DNA from: Turnera subulata
Lineage: Eukaryota > Streptophyta > Magnoliopsida > Malpighiales > Passifloraceae
Direction: 5' to 3'
DNA: 64,000 nt
Assembly: GCA_028386065.3 (NCBI GenBank)
Contig: JAKUCV010001072.1
Span: 4,140 to 68,139, forward strand
Shown one piece after another: positions 1 through 11,610 of the stretch. Under the pieces are notes generated by a model that saw only the letters and a program-made list of their open reading frames with translations, was not told the DNA's origin and did no database searches. The position numbers and the translations under genes were made by a program. The number at the start of each line of letters is the position of its first letter. The first letter of the stretch is position 1.

Positions 1-355
1 AAAAACACTCTGAAACTCTCTTCTTCTTTGAGAAAGAAGCAAGAGCCATTGCACCCCAAAATACACACCCATTCACAAGCTCCTTCCTTTGTTGCTAGCA
101 CACCAAGAGGGAGTGCTCGTTCTTGGATTCGTGTGACGATTCCGGGAAGATCAAGGTTCGTGTGGATACCTTAGAGGAGGAGGACGTTTCATCCTGCTCT
201 TACTGATTCCTTCCAGCTATTGAGTGAAAGACCTCAAGGAGGAAAGGTAAGTAAAATTGTTATTCGGTTTTGTAGCTTCACATGCGGTTCTTGTTTTGTT
301 TCCTTAATTCCGCTGCTTCTTGAGTCTATTATGAGTGTCATATAGCTCTTAGGAA
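1..355. other. Unassigned leader-like sequence
   Basis: No convincing reading frame is seen. Around 230-250 a purine-rich stretch runs into GTAAGT, which looks like a plant splice donor, so this could be the transcribed leader or LTR end of an unidentified element or the first exon of a gene lying to the left. The LINE relic to the right stops abruptly at about 355, so this is a different sequence joined to it. Function is unknown. Confidence 0.3.
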
Positions 356-2264
356 ACTTACAGACATTACATAAACTAATGGGTCTAAAATGTTCGGGGA
401 GTTGAGGTCGTCGGATTTTGGGAATCATGACAATATGGGTAGTGTTTATGTTCTGTGGTGACATTTTATGATTAAGAATATTAAAAACAATGTCAAGAAC
501 ATCAGAACCAACAATATGCCAAAAAGATTGATAAAAGAGAGCAGGCATACCATCAGGTCCTGGGGTTTTGGTGGGATGCATTTGACCCAGGGCTTCTTTG
601 ACTTCTTGTGGAGTAAAAAGTCTCATCAGCTTGCTGTTCATCTCCTCGGTAACTCGAGTTTCTAATAATGTGGTGATAGCTGAGATCTCATTCGGGTCTA
701 ATTGGGTGATTTTTCAGATAAGGAGGTAGATTGGGGTCTTTTATTTGATCATATTCAATTGAGAGTGATTGTATAGATCAAGGTTAACAACCTAGCTTTC
801 TATATTGCTTTACTAATGTTCTGCTTTGCCCAGATAGTAATAATAGATGGTGACATGTCCATGTTAAACTCTCCTTTGTGTAATTGGAGAGTTAGTTTAC
901 CTGACAGTGTTGGTCTCTGGTTTGTTTGTGTAGATTGATATATTGTATCTGCTTGTAGTGTGCAGATACTCGTCATCTCCTTGATGATGTGGTTACTTTG
1001 CTGATTAGAGTTATATTAATAACATTGTTTATATATATATATAAAAAAATAAACAACTCCTGATAGTACTATCATGCAACTCCACTTATCCCTTCAAAGC
1101 TTGTCTGTAAACGACCATTGTTATCTTTGACCCCTCTAATGCGATTCCTCTTCAGCCGGTAGGAGGCTTTCCGATGGAAGAAATTAGTATTTTTGTCTCC
1201 ATCCCACAACCAATTTACCCTTGACCACTGCAACCACATCTTCTCTTCAGCCACAAGTAATGATTCAAGCTCGGTAGAAATTTGGGAGCTTTCAGCTAGG
1301 TTCTCGGAGTTGGGATTCAAAGACTGAACTCGCCCAGCTGTTGTGAGAGTTTTTTAATCTGTCGGCTGACATTGCTGAAAGTATGCTTATTCCATGAAGA
1401 CAAAGCCAATACGCATCGACAGGAAAACCCGACGGGGAACTGCGATGGTAGTCCCAAACCTGCCGAATTACCCCTTCACATTCCTGGTGTCCAACCCACG
1501 TTGATTGATCAAACCTGAATAAGTTCGATCTCGGATCAGCTCGCCGTTGTGCAGGATTAAGGCTCAACATAATCGGATGGTGGTCTGACCTTAGACGCAT
1601 CAGGTGTGTGACTTGGAATTTAGAGAAGAGCGACTTCCAGCTTGGATTTGCAACAAATCTATCCAATCTCTCCTACAGTCATATCACACCATCCCTTAGT
1701 TTAACCCATGTAAACTGATTGCCATCAAATCCCAAATCTTCCAAACCAAACTCATTGAGAGCAAAATGGAAAGCCTGCATCAAAACAAGATCATTGGGCA
1801 CTCTCCCTTCCTTCACAACATTGTACATAATTTCATTAAAGTCCCCAAAGAGGACCCAAGGGAGATCGGCCTGTACTCCTAATTAGTGTATGAAGCTCCA
1901 CGTGAGATGCTTGTTTCCTACCTCAGGCCACTCGTAAATACCGAAACAGCCAACCAGTTGGAAATTATGCCCCTGCCACTTCCACGTCGATATGATGTAA
2001 AGAAAAATATCTCAAAGTGACTGTCAAGTGGTCCCTCCACCAAATTGAAATCCCCCCCACTGTGTTGTCTCCCCAGACCATCACAATCAACACTGATGCT
2101 AAAATTAAAACTTAAAGAGTATCTAATCCTATCTACTTCAAAAACTTTTATAGAGTCTCCATTAAAAATAACATACTAGGATCTTGGGCGCGAACAAGCC
2201 GCCTCAAAGCACGAACTGTTGTCTGGTTCCCAAGCCTGCAACAGTTCCATGATATGAGATTCAT
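356..2264 (-). pseudogene. LINE (L1-type) ORF2 relic, endonuclease to mid reverse transcriptase
   Basis: Read on the minus strand, the ORF2 start at 2264 encodes MNLISWNC followed by LGNQTTVRALRRLV, the usual first residues of plant LINE ORF2 proteins. The APE-type endonuclease follows, with PWVLFGDFNEIMYN near 1800-1860 and the closing SDHHPI motif near 1590. The linker ends with YYQELF near 1050. After an interruption the reverse transcriptase begins near 700, with KTPGPDGMPALFYQSFW and FRPISLCNV near 370-560, then stops matching at about 355. The catalytic YADD/FADD part, zinc finger and tail are missing. Loss of the 3' half is unusual, because LINEs normally lose 5' sequence, so a later deletion or rearrangement is implied. 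Several stops and shifts make it inactive. Confidence 0.85.
770..1045. other. Insertion of unknown type inside the LINE relic
   Basis: The LINE linker is recognisable up to about 1050 (YYQELF on the minus strand) and again from about 760 (NEISAITTLLETRV). The roughly 275 bases between do not continue it. The right edge is a short TA run and A-tract (1029-1050). No coding frame, terminal repeat or target duplication was found by eye. It may be a small insertion or replaced sequence. Confidence 0.4.
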
Positions 2265-2699
2265 GGCAATCGGCAGATCTGCTCCACACTTTCTAGGTTA
2301 AATTTTTTTTGGATACATCAGAAGCATAGAAACTATCCAAATTCTCCCCAGCTACCTTATGATCGAATCTATAACCCCTAAAATAAATATTAAGGAGAAG
2401 CCATTGCACTTACAAATAATATTAGCTTATATTAATCAATTTTTACTTGTATGAAATTAAAATGCTTTACAGATTTTTTTTTATGCTAGTCAAGTATCTT
2501 TATTGAATATTAGAAGTATTTACAAGTGTGGTCAGTATGATGAAATGAAAAGCTGCTACATACTAGAACACTAATACACTAAAAAGTCACAAGCACTGCA
2601 CATGCGCTGTAAAGAAATGGAGGGTGCAACAACTTAAATCATCATAATGTCAACTTGATCACAAAAATAAGGGTCCAACATATTTAACCAATCTCAACA

Positions 2700-2794
2700 G
2701 GTTTATTTTTCACACCTTCACGTTTCTTCAAATCGAACCTAAAACGTGTGAGTTAAGGGATCGCAGCATGCTGGACCATTGCACCAACACCTTG

Positions 2795-2797
<3 letters not shown>
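2700..2797 (-). mobile_element. tRNA-derived SINE head (RNA polymerase III promoter)
   Basis: On the minus strand TGGTGCAATGG (2786-2776) fits the tRNA A box and GGTTCGATT (2739-2731) fits the B box, about 36 bases apart as in tRNA genes. There is no cloverleaf 3' half, so it is not a tRNA gene. This is the usual structure of the 5' head of plant SINEs. The body and tail toward lower coordinates cannot be delimited. The head abuts a TA microsatellite. Confidence 0.5.

Positions 2798-2840
<43 letters not shown>
2798..2840. repeat. (TA)n microsatellite
   Basis: An uninterrupted TA dinucleotide run of about 43 bases directly adjoins the SINE head. Confidence 0.95.
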
Positions 2841-2843
<3 letters not shown>

Positions 2844-3997
2844 CACAGATGTAGCATAATTTTACTAGATACATCCTTTTATATCCATCAACCACAACCA
2901 GTATTGACAATTAAGATGTTCATATCCGATGACACGTAAATAAAAAAAATGTTAAATCAGAACTCCATATAGATTATTCATAATAAGCCATCATAACTTG
3001 TATGACTAAGCCTTTACTTTATCTGGAAGCTAAACTGATTTCATTATCAAAGTACTTTTGGATAAATAAAAAAAGAGAAAAGGTATCAATAGGAAAATAG
3101 CTTCCAGAAGAAAGGCATCCTTGGCAGCGATATATGGTGAGTTTTACTTTTCTCTACAAGTTAATCCCACGGGAAAAAATGTACCCTTGAATGCTATCTT
3201 ATAATTTTACTGACTCCTGCAAGATTAGTTGATTACGGAAAGAAATCCGATAAAAGAGTCTGAAAGAAGCAATAATCTATTTACTTAATTACCCAAGGGG
3301 CAACTTATCTGATATAATTCTAATTTTGTTTACTTATGGCGAAATCCGTCTTCCCCTGCATAACATTATTATAACCATTGGATTCCCACCAAATTCAACC
3401 AAAACAAAAATAAAAATAATAATGAAGCAAAGCCACATGTTCTATTTCTGGCTACACGATCAAGACGAGCAAAGTAAACAAAGATGCAACCATCAACGCA
3501 GGCATTACATTAATAAACAATAACATTTCAACTATGATTCCAACAATGGAACAAGTTAGCCTTAAGTACATACATGTGATTTTAATTAATATCCAAATGA
3601 AGAAGCACGGCCCCATACATGGGAGATTGACGAAGTGACCACACAGGAAAGTGTGGCAAAGCTGAAAACAGATATCTAATCAGCCTTAGCCTAATTCCCA
3701 TAGTTTTAAAGGGACCATGACAAAAACGTGACTCTTGACAACAACAACAACAACAACAACTCATAAACCTACACAATAATACAAACCAAACCCATGAGAA
3801 TAATATATATCTATAGTAGCTATCCGTTCAAAAGAGGAAAAGCCAGATTAAAGGCGGACCATCTCAAAAGAAAATGGGAACAAATATATATGATATATAG
3901 GAAGGAAGTCTTCCAGTTCTTTCCTTCCTTTTTTTTTTTTTCTTTTATGCCTACTTCCTGCTGCCATGGCTCCTTCCATGATTTTTTTTTTTCTGGT
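2841..3997. other. Region downstream of the JAZ gene; no gene seen
   Basis: AT-rich sequence without a convincing reading frame. The part nearest 3998 should contain the 3' UTR of the minus-strand JAZ gene, but no clear AATAAA signal could be placed. A CAA trinucleotide run lies at 3738-3762. Confidence 0.5.
3738..3762. repeat. (CAA)n microsatellite
   Basis: Eight or so CAA/ACA units lie just 3' of the JAZ coding region on the minus strand, possibly within its 3' UTR. Confidence 0.85.
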
Positions 3998-6168
3998 CTA
4001 AAAACGCGTAATAGGCGTGCAAAGGAAGGGAGACACCGAAGTCAACCTGCAAAAACAACGAAGACGCGTGTTATTTTATTAGGTGTGGAAATTTTTTGGA
4101 ACAATTAAGAAAGAAAGCATAAAAACATGGTGGAAATGACACTTATGCATTGGAAGTATAGACTAGAAGAAGTGAAATGCGTTTAGTCTCTACAGGCCCA
4201 CACATCATCTTGTTTCATGGGAAATTTCTGGGAAACTTAAATGTTCACAGACATGGTCAATTTGATGTGAAAATGAAACATTTTGTGTTTTTCCTTACTA
4301 TCACTTTCGGTGCTTTTTGTGCTAAGAATTGAACCAACAAGTAAAGCACGTGAAATCTACGTACGTAGCATAAACCCATGTAACAAACACCTGCAAATAC
4401 GTTTCATTGTCCATGCCTGCATTTGATGGTAGGCAGTCAAATAAGAATTTAATGAAGAATTTAATGGTGCCTATTTTTGCAGATAAAAGTCCTCAATCTA
4501 CACCTTTTCTTTGAAAAGAAAGACATGTACAAGAAAGGAAAAGAAAAAGATTCCTCTTAATAAAAAGTAGATCAGAGGACTATCCTCCCAAGATAACCAT
4601 GAGCAAAAGTTTTAGAATTTTGGTTATAATAAGTGAAAACAACAAAAAGAAACATTAAACTAGCATTTCTCAAAAAAAAAAAAAAGAAAAACAATTTTGC
4701 CGCTAGCAATTGTCCAAAATTCATCTTGTCCACAGAGACAGACAACATTCTATCCATAATAATCATACTGTTACACAGAAATTCTATGTGTGCTCCAGCA
4801 GTATCTCTATATATGTTTTGTTTTTTTAAAGAGAGTATCTCCATAAATGATACTTAACGGGGTTTTGCAAATCTATTAACCACATCTTGTAAGAAAAAAG
4901 AACAAATTCCATAAACAAGAAGCTATGTGCGTGATGATGATTCTCGAATATTAGAACCAGAACATGCTTTCCTTGCAAAGAAAAAAAAAAGAAAAAGCAA
5001 ATAAGAAATGTGGGTTTATACCTTTCCTTGCGCTTCTCCAGAAACTTCTGCAGTGATTTTCTCCTAGCCATTGGCAGATCTGTTTACCAAACCAAATATT
5101 ACCACCATTTATAGTTAACAAAGAAGATTAAAAAAAAAACTGTCTAATTAACTAATCAAAAGGAAGAAAAGATGGGGATTAATTAACCGACACAAACCTC
5201 CATTAAGATCAGTCTCAAGCAGCTGTTGCTCATCAGCAGACGCAACCCCAACAATTGGGTCAGATGATGATTCTGTACTAATTTTGGAGATTCCCTTCTC
5301 GGCAAGTTTCAAAATGGTCTCCGCCTGTACATACACAATCCCACCAGTTATACACCCCAACACTCAAAGAACAACAGAAAGTTAAAAGCAAAAAAAAAAA
5401 ACACATGTGCAATACTATTCAATATTATCATATTCAATATTAAAGAAAAGAAAAGAAAAACCAAGAAGGAATTGAGCATTTTTGGTTCCAGAAATCACAA
5501 ACCTTATCACGAGCCACGTCAAAGACTACAACTTTGCCGTTGTAGAATATTGTCAAAGGAGCTGTGTCTAGGGTAGGATTCTCGATAGCAGCCCTGGATA
5601 TATGGCAACCCCATACATAAATATTCTCTTTTCAGAAGAAAACTACAAGGCCGGCGGGAAAGGGTAAGCAAACAAGTAGAAATAATATATATAGGAGGAT
5701 TACCTGGGGAGAGGAGAAAAGACAGGGAAAGCAGGGAATAACGGGGCGGGGTCTTCTTTTGGAGTAGAAGGCAGGGAGTAAGAATTCTTGGGAAAAGCCT
5801 GCAGATTCCCACCCTCAGGGGTCGTCTGGTTTGCAGAAGCAGAGGCAATCACAGACTTGAGCAGCTCAGGGTTGATTTTGGAGATAGCACTTTGAATATC
5901 TGCAACAAAACAAAAAATGGAAAACTAAGAACTATCATTAATTTGCGCACCAAAATTAATCAACAAGTTCGATTTTTTTGTGCATGAATCTTCTTCGAAG
6001 AAAGCAGACCAGAGAATAGAGGAAGGAGAGCCAACCTCGGAAGCTTCTCTGGCGAGGGAAGAGCTTGTTCATGCGAGACTTGGCGGAGGAGGAAGTGGTG
6101 GAGGAGGAGGAGGAGGAGTCCTTGTCCATGGCAAAGAAATCGAGCTCAACAGTAGCTGCTCTCGACAT
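3998..6168 (-). CDS. JAZ10: JAZ10/TIFY9-type jasmonate ZIM-domain repressor, six exons
   Basis: JAZ proteins are nuclear repressors that bind MYC2-type factors and are degraded through the COI1 receptor when jasmonoyl-isoleucine is present. Six exons join in frame with GT-AG introns: 6168-6036, 5899-5704, 5593-5503, 5324-5198, 5079-5022 and 4046-3998, giving 217 residues. The start MSRAATVELDFFAMDK and the RQRSFRDIQSAISKINPELL block (about 38-58) match the JAZ10/TIFY9 group, where this region is a cryptic MYC-interaction domain. The TIFY motif reads TIFYNG at 124-129. The Jas motif begins DLPMARRKSLQKFLEKRKER at 183-202 and closes LTSVSPF at 203-209. The last intron lies after Arg202, exactly the conserved Jas-intron position. 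The usual terminal PY is PF here. Exon joins were inferred by eye. No frameshift or premature stop is present, so this is the one apparently intact host gene in the window. Confidence 0.9.
4047..5021 (-). promoter_or_regulatory. JAZ10: Jas intron (alternative-splicing switch of the JAZ gene)
   Basis: This 975-base intron splits the Jas motif between KRKER and the X5-PY part. In Arabidopsis JAZ10, splicing events at this intron make proteins lacking the C-terminal Jas residues; these resist degradation and desensitise the response. Here reading through the donor (GTATAA at 5021) stays open to a TAA at 4828-4826 and would add about 65 hydrophobic residues in place of LTSVSPF. The normal acceptor is TTTTTGCAG ending at 4047. 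A decoy-like pyrimidine-rich TTTGCAAG lies near 4975. Confidence 0.7.
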
Positions 6169-6245
6169 CTGTTTCTTTTTCTTTCTTATGTTTCTTTTGG
6201 CTCTTTGGGAGTAACGCAAGAAGAAAATAAAAGGGGCTTGGGTGG

Positions 6246-6252
6246 TTATATA
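6246..6252 (-). promoter_or_regulatory. Candidate TATA box of the JAZ gene
   Basis: TATATAA on the minus strand lies 78 bases upstream of the JAZ start codon, which would give a 5' UTR of roughly 50 bases. A second TATATA-like run is at 6272-6280. The DNA further upstream (6300-6700) is rich in GA tracts. No perfect G-box (CACGTG) was seen close by. Confidence 0.45.
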
Positions 6253-6299
6253 AGTAAGGAAAAGAAAGAACTTATATATATTGACACAACTTAAACGCA

Positions 6300-7960
6300 A
6301 GGGCGGGAGAGAGGGAGAGGGACAGGGAGGTACAATTAATTAAGAGGAAAAAAAAAAAAAACAGAAGAAGAAGAAAGGACAGTGTCAGTGGGTGGAGTTG
6401 GGTGGGGTAGTAAAAAACAAGAAGGTAGAGAGATATTATGAAATGGCACGAGGTTTTTGAGTTACGTTTGGGAGGAACGAAAAAAAGAGCATTGCTTAAT
6501 TACTGGTGGTACCTAATAAATACGACTGGTATGGTATGTATGCGTATTCTTTGTACGAGTATCTACTTTTTTATTTATTATTATATTCTAGAGAAGAGGA
6601 GGAAGAGGAGGAGGATGCAGTTTTTTTATTTTATGGTAGTAGTAAAGAGGGGGGGGGGAAGGTGAGGGGTGGTGGTACCATAAAATAGCGCACGCCTTCC
6701 TCGAGGTTTCCGTGTCTGCAATAAAGGGGGCGAGCGAGAAGGTTTCAGGCTTTCAGCTACGCCACTTCACATTTCTACGAACTAGGATTATTCATTTTAT
6801 TTTAGGATTGGTTGGTGGTATGGTATATACGTCTTTCTCTGTCAACTTTTTCCCCTAGTACCAAACCACTATTTGTTACTCATTTTTATGCCACATAGAC
6901 CTTACTCTCTCTTCTAGTCCTATCACCTGGTTATTATACACAATTTCTGATCGGCTCCTTCATAACTCAAAACCGATTTAATTTTATTGAGCTCGAGCTT
7001 TACCATCCTGCGTGTTTAACGGGTTGATCTCGAGTTTAGTAGCACTTGACTTGACTCGTTAGCCTCGTGAGCCTATTCAAGATTTTAATCAAGTTCAAAC
7101 AATCGTAAAACTTTGTATATTCGACTCAAGCTAAATCAAATCGGTCTAAATTTAAGATAACGAGCTCAAACGAGATGAGCTCGAGCCATTCGAGTCCAAC
7201 ATAAAAATTAGAACTCAATCTAACTCGAATTTGGGCGTTTCTTTAACGAGTCATATCAAGTTAGCCAAATATCTTGGCTCGTTTAATTTACATCCCGATC
7301 AATATGTGGAGAACATTAGGTTTTGATTTTCTTAAGTATGGCAATTTCAAATTGGGTGCTGCTAGGTTCAACCGATTTATGGACGTAATCTTTTCAAATT
7401 TTTCAATTTCTCACCTCAGCATTTTGTATAAGTTTCTGTAGGGATTGTCGTACATAATCTTCATTTCAAATTTGAAATCCGAGTCCCTATAGTAAGCTAT
7501 CTTGTCATTGAATTCTTTTTGGGTCCAACAGAATGATAACATTCTCCGAAAACATTTTTAAGAAGCGAGACTAGTATACCTATACTAAATATTACTTAAA
7601 TAGGAAGAAAAGTTAGTTAAAAACAAAAGAATGAAGCAAAAATATGAAGCAAAAAAGAAAAAAAATCAAACCCTCAATCTCAAGCTTGGATAATAGTAAT
7701 ATCCTACCACGAAATCAACCATTACTTTTCTCCACACAAACTAGAATACAGGGGTTTCCCGGTAAAGCAACAAAATTTTTGAAACAAAACCAAAAGTTTC
7801 AAACGTTTTGAAAGATGAGCGAACACATTCAGCTACTAAGCTATTAATTACTTCATCAATTGGTTTAATGCTGTAGATAGCAGTGAACCATTCGCCAGAC
7901 TAACATTTATAATTTTTTTTCTAAACACTGCATCCAGAAATGCAAAAGGAGTGTAACTAA
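6300..7960. other. JAZ upstream region and repeat-like sequence
   Basis: No gene is seen. 6300-6700 is GA-rich promoter-proximal DNA. About 6985-7290 is dense in alternating GAGCTCGAG and CTCGA-type words and reads like a decayed non-autonomous DNA transposon of a kind common in plants, but clear ends were not found. The rest is AT-rich without signals. Confidence 0.4.
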
Positions 7961-7967
7961 TCCCATT

Positions 7968-10900
7968 TTTTTGACCTGGGCTTCACTGGCACGGCTTTCA
8001 CTTGGGCGAGAGGGCGGGTGAGGAAACGCTTGGATCGTGCAATTTCTAACGCTACATGGCGCACTGTGTTCCAGGAAGCGGCGGTGTTCCACCTTCCGAG
8101 AACCAAATCCGACCACTCTCCACTTCTTATTAAGCTGGACACTGGATCTCAGATGGGGAGGAATAAGCCGTTTAGAAACCAGTTGGCATGGACTACTCAT
8201 AAGGACTTCCGATCTCTTGTCTCCAATAGTTGGCAGTCATCGCAATCTATTAGTACTGCCACCTCGCATCTTGCATCTATCCTATCTTCTTGGAACCGGT
8301 CTTACTTTGGGAATATTTTCCAGAGGAAAGCCAGACTTCTTCGCCGCCTAGCCGGTATACAGAGAGCTCGTGATGGAGGGTCAGCTAACCCCTCCCTTCT
8401 TGAACTTGAAAAGAAGCTACAAAGTGAATATGATATGGTTCTTTTACAAGAGGAGATTATCTGGTACCAGAAAATCCAGGAGCAAGTGGATTCAATGCGG
8501 GGACCGAAATACCTTCTTTTTCCATACTACCACAGTTATCAGACGGCAACGTAATCGTATCCATGGGCTGAAATTTGGCCCTGGCTGGTGTTTTGATCCG
8601 GTTAGACTTCAACAAGAGACAACCAACTTTTACCGTAATCTTTTCTCTTTGGAGGATACCGATATGGTGCAGTATGGGTGGCGGGGCCTTTTTCCGCCAC
8701 TTCCCTCAGAGGCTCTTTCACACTTACCGGGACCGGCCTCAACGGATGAGATTCATAATGCTTTGAAAGACATGAAGCCTTACAAAGCGCCTGGATTGGA
8801 TGGTTTTCCAGCTGGTTCTTTCAACAGCACTGGAACATTGTGAGGGATAGCTTATGCAGCTTTGTGAATGATGCTCTCTCCTTTGGTGGTTTTGATGCTT
8901 CCCTTAACAAAACTCTCTTGGTGTTAATTCCAAAAATTTCTTCTCCAAAAACTCTCTCTCAATTTCGACCCATTAGTCTTTGCAATGTGACTTACAAACT
9001 TCTTTCTAAGGTTCTTGTCAACAGGTTGAAACCATTGATGAACTCTTTGGTGCTTCCCTTCCAATCATCCTTCGTACCTGGTCGACAGATCATGGACAAT
9101 GTCATCGTCGTACAAGAAATCATTCATTCCATGCACATTAAGAAGGGAAAGAAAGGGTTCATGGCGTTTAAGATTGACCTAGAGAAAGCATATGACAGAA
9201 TTTGTTGGGACTTTGTTAAGGATACTTTACAGGATGCGGGTTTACCTGACATCCTTATTTCCCTAATTCTTTTTTGTATCTCTTCGAGCTCTATGCAGGT
9301 CCTCTGGAACGGAGAACTTACCTCGGCATTCTCACCTGCCCGGGGCCTTCGGCAGGGAGATCCTCTTTCTCCTTACATATTTGTTCTGTGTTTGGAAAGA
9401 TTGTCGCAAACTATTGTTTCGAAAGTCGATTCTAATTTGTGGAAACCTGTCCAAGTCAATAGAGGGAGCCCCCCATATCTCATATATTCTTTGCTGATGA
9501 TCTCATCTTATTTGCAGAAGCCTCGGTGGAACAAGCTCATGTTATCACGCAATGTCTTGAGGACTTCTGTATCAGCTCGGGCCAGCGCATCAGTCGCCCC
9601 AAGTCCCGTATCTATTGCTCGCGCAATGTTTCATCTAGTCTAGCACAGGCCATCAGTACCACATGCAATATCCCCCTCACTGACAATCTAGGGAAGTACT
9701 TGGGCATTCCTCTTATCCATGGCCGCACTAGTGCCAAACTTTTCAAGTCGATTACCGATAAAATTGACGCCAAGCTCCAAGGCTGGAAAACACAATCTTT
9801 ATCGTTTGCGGGCAGACTAACGCTCACCCATTCTGTTTTGCAGGCCATTCCGACCTATTCCATGCAGAAGATTTCGATCCTGGCTTCTATTTGCCAGGAT
9901 GCAGACAAAAAGTCTCGCCAATTCTTACGGGGCTCCACCTCGACAAGCAGGAAGCCTTCTCTAGTGAACTGGAATACTATTTGTGAGCCCAAATCAAATG
10001 GAGGGCTTGGGCTCCGGAATTTGCGATAGGCGAATGAGGCTTACCTCATTAAACTTGCCTAGAAATTTCTCACCAACCCGGATTTGCTTTGGGTTCGTCT
10101 TCTCAAGGGCAAGTATGGTGCTGGTGCAGGTTTTCTGCCTAAGATGGTCTCTGGCAACCATTGCTCACACGTTTGGAGAGGAATCTGCAAGGCCTGGCCC
10201 ACTCTCCAGAAGGGGGCTTCTTGGATCCTGGGGACTGGTACTAATGTACGGTTCTGGATGGATAACTGGCTTGGCGGTGTGGGGGACCTTAAGTCACTCG
10301 CTTTGCAGGGGGTCCCGATGGACCAGCTTTATAGGGATGTTGCATCATATGTTGGGCCCGACGGCGCTTGGAATATTGAGGCGCTTCGTCCATACCTCGC
10401 CCTAGACGTCTTAGGCATTTTAGCTTTATCTCCCCCACTCAACCCGATTGGGGATGAGGATGTGGTTATCTGGGAGCATTCTAGCTCGGGTGAATGCACC
10501 GTCAAGTCATCTTACCAGTTTATTCGTAGTGACAGGGAGCATACCCACAATGCGCCTTGGAAGCACATTTGGCGCTGGTAGGGCTTGCCACGAATTCGAA
10601 CCTTTCTTTGGCAACTCACTCATAAGTCTACCCTTACAAATGACACACGAGTGTATCGTCATATGGCTGTAGTAGACACTTGTCCAAGATGCTTACAGCT
10701 ACCTGAAACATGCATGCACGCGTTACGTGACTGCACTTTTGCTAAAACCACTTGGAGATATTTAATCAATACTAATAGTTGGTCTATTTTCTTTGCAGGA
10801 TTGGACCTGAGCTCATGGCTTTCTGAGATGCTCACTTCCACATTGGATTGTCATGCGAGATGCCCCTGGCCTCTTTTATTTGGTGTCGGCAAATGGATGC

Positions 10901-11610
10901 TTTGGAAGTCACGAAATGAATATGTGTTCCAGCCGCAACCGGCCCATCCGGATCCGGAGCAACTCGCGGAACGGATAGTCTACTTCAGTTTCCAGATATG
11001 GCGTGAGCTTCAGATGACGTCTTCAGCTGGAACTCGCCAATCCTTGCACACGGTCATCTTTGGCTGGGAGCCGCCGGACAACGGCTGGGCGAAATTCAAC
11101 ACCGATGGTGCGGTTTGCTACTCTTCGAGACACGCAGGTGCAAGAGGTGTGCTGCGAAGACATGATGGTAAATGGCTGCTTGGTTTCACCCATCGCCTAC
11201 AGCCTTGTTCACCGTTCCTTGCTGAGCTCTGGGCCGTCTACGATGGACTCTGCCTTGCTTGGAGCTCACATGTACCTAACCTCATTGTCAAAGTTGATAG
11301 TACAGAGGTTGTATCCCTCCGTTCTTCGCACAACCACTCGCGACTTGAAAGGATACCCCTCATGGAATGCATTCAGGAGCTACTCAATAAACCATGGCGA
11401 GTCATCTTTCGGCACACTTTCAGGGAGGCCAACATGGTTGCTGATGGCCTTGCTAAAGCCAGCCTGTCCCTTCCCCTTGGTTTAACATTGTTATCCGACC
11501 CTCATGGGTTTTGTTTGAGACAGCTGATTTCTGATGCCTCTGGTGCACACGTCCTGCGGGACTTCGTGATGTAATTTTCTTTATTTATCCTTCAATACCA
11601 AAAAAAAAAA
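7968..11610 (+). mobile_element. 5'-truncated LINE with target duplication
   Basis: The element starts abruptly inside the endonuclease and ends in an A-tract at 11600-11610. TCCCATT occurs immediately before it (7961-7967) and immediately after the A-tract (11611-11617), so it has a short target-site duplication, possibly 9 bases counting the shared AA. 5' truncation, poly(A) end and flanking duplication together are the classic signature of target-primed reverse transcription. Confidence 0.75.
7969..11574 (+). pseudogene. LINE ORF2: endonuclease end, reverse transcriptase, zf-RVT, RNase H
   Basis: Domains in order: the end of the APE endonuclease (GFTGTAFTWARG, then KRLDRAISN and the SDHSPLLIKL motif, 7970-8130); linker; reverse transcriptase from about 8780 (APGLDGFPAG, FRPISLCNVTYKLLSKVLVN at about 8965-9025, KAYDRICWDF, RQGDPLSPYIF). 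The catalytic IFFADDLILFAEA lies at about 9483-9525 but in a different frame from the preceding part, so one or two bases were lost just before it. A zf-RVT domain (CPRCLQLPETCMHALRDC) lies near 10680-10735 and an RNase H domain (FNTDGAVCYSS, then AELWAVYDGL and a closing VADGLAKASL) from about 11095 to 11465. The last segment, 10585-11574, is open for 329 codons. At least three frame breaks make the copy inactive. Confidence 0.88.

Noticed and set aside
1..250. 5' exon of a host gene with a GTAAGT donor
   Set aside because: No ATG-initiated frame or continuation was found; equally compatible with a retroelement leader.
2731..2786. Candidate tRNA gene from A and B boxes
   Set aside because: No acceptor stem or 3' half; fits a SINE head instead.
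4572..5071. Open minus-strand frames between JAZ exons 5 and 6
   Set aside because: They lie in the Jas intron. Only the read-through of exon 5 has possible meaning; an alternative last exon at about 4970 would lack any PY-like end.
5980..6294. Open plus-strand frame rich in Gly and Glu
   Set aside because: It is antisense to exon 1 of the JAZ gene and its promoter; the Gly run is the complement of the Ser-rich stretch.
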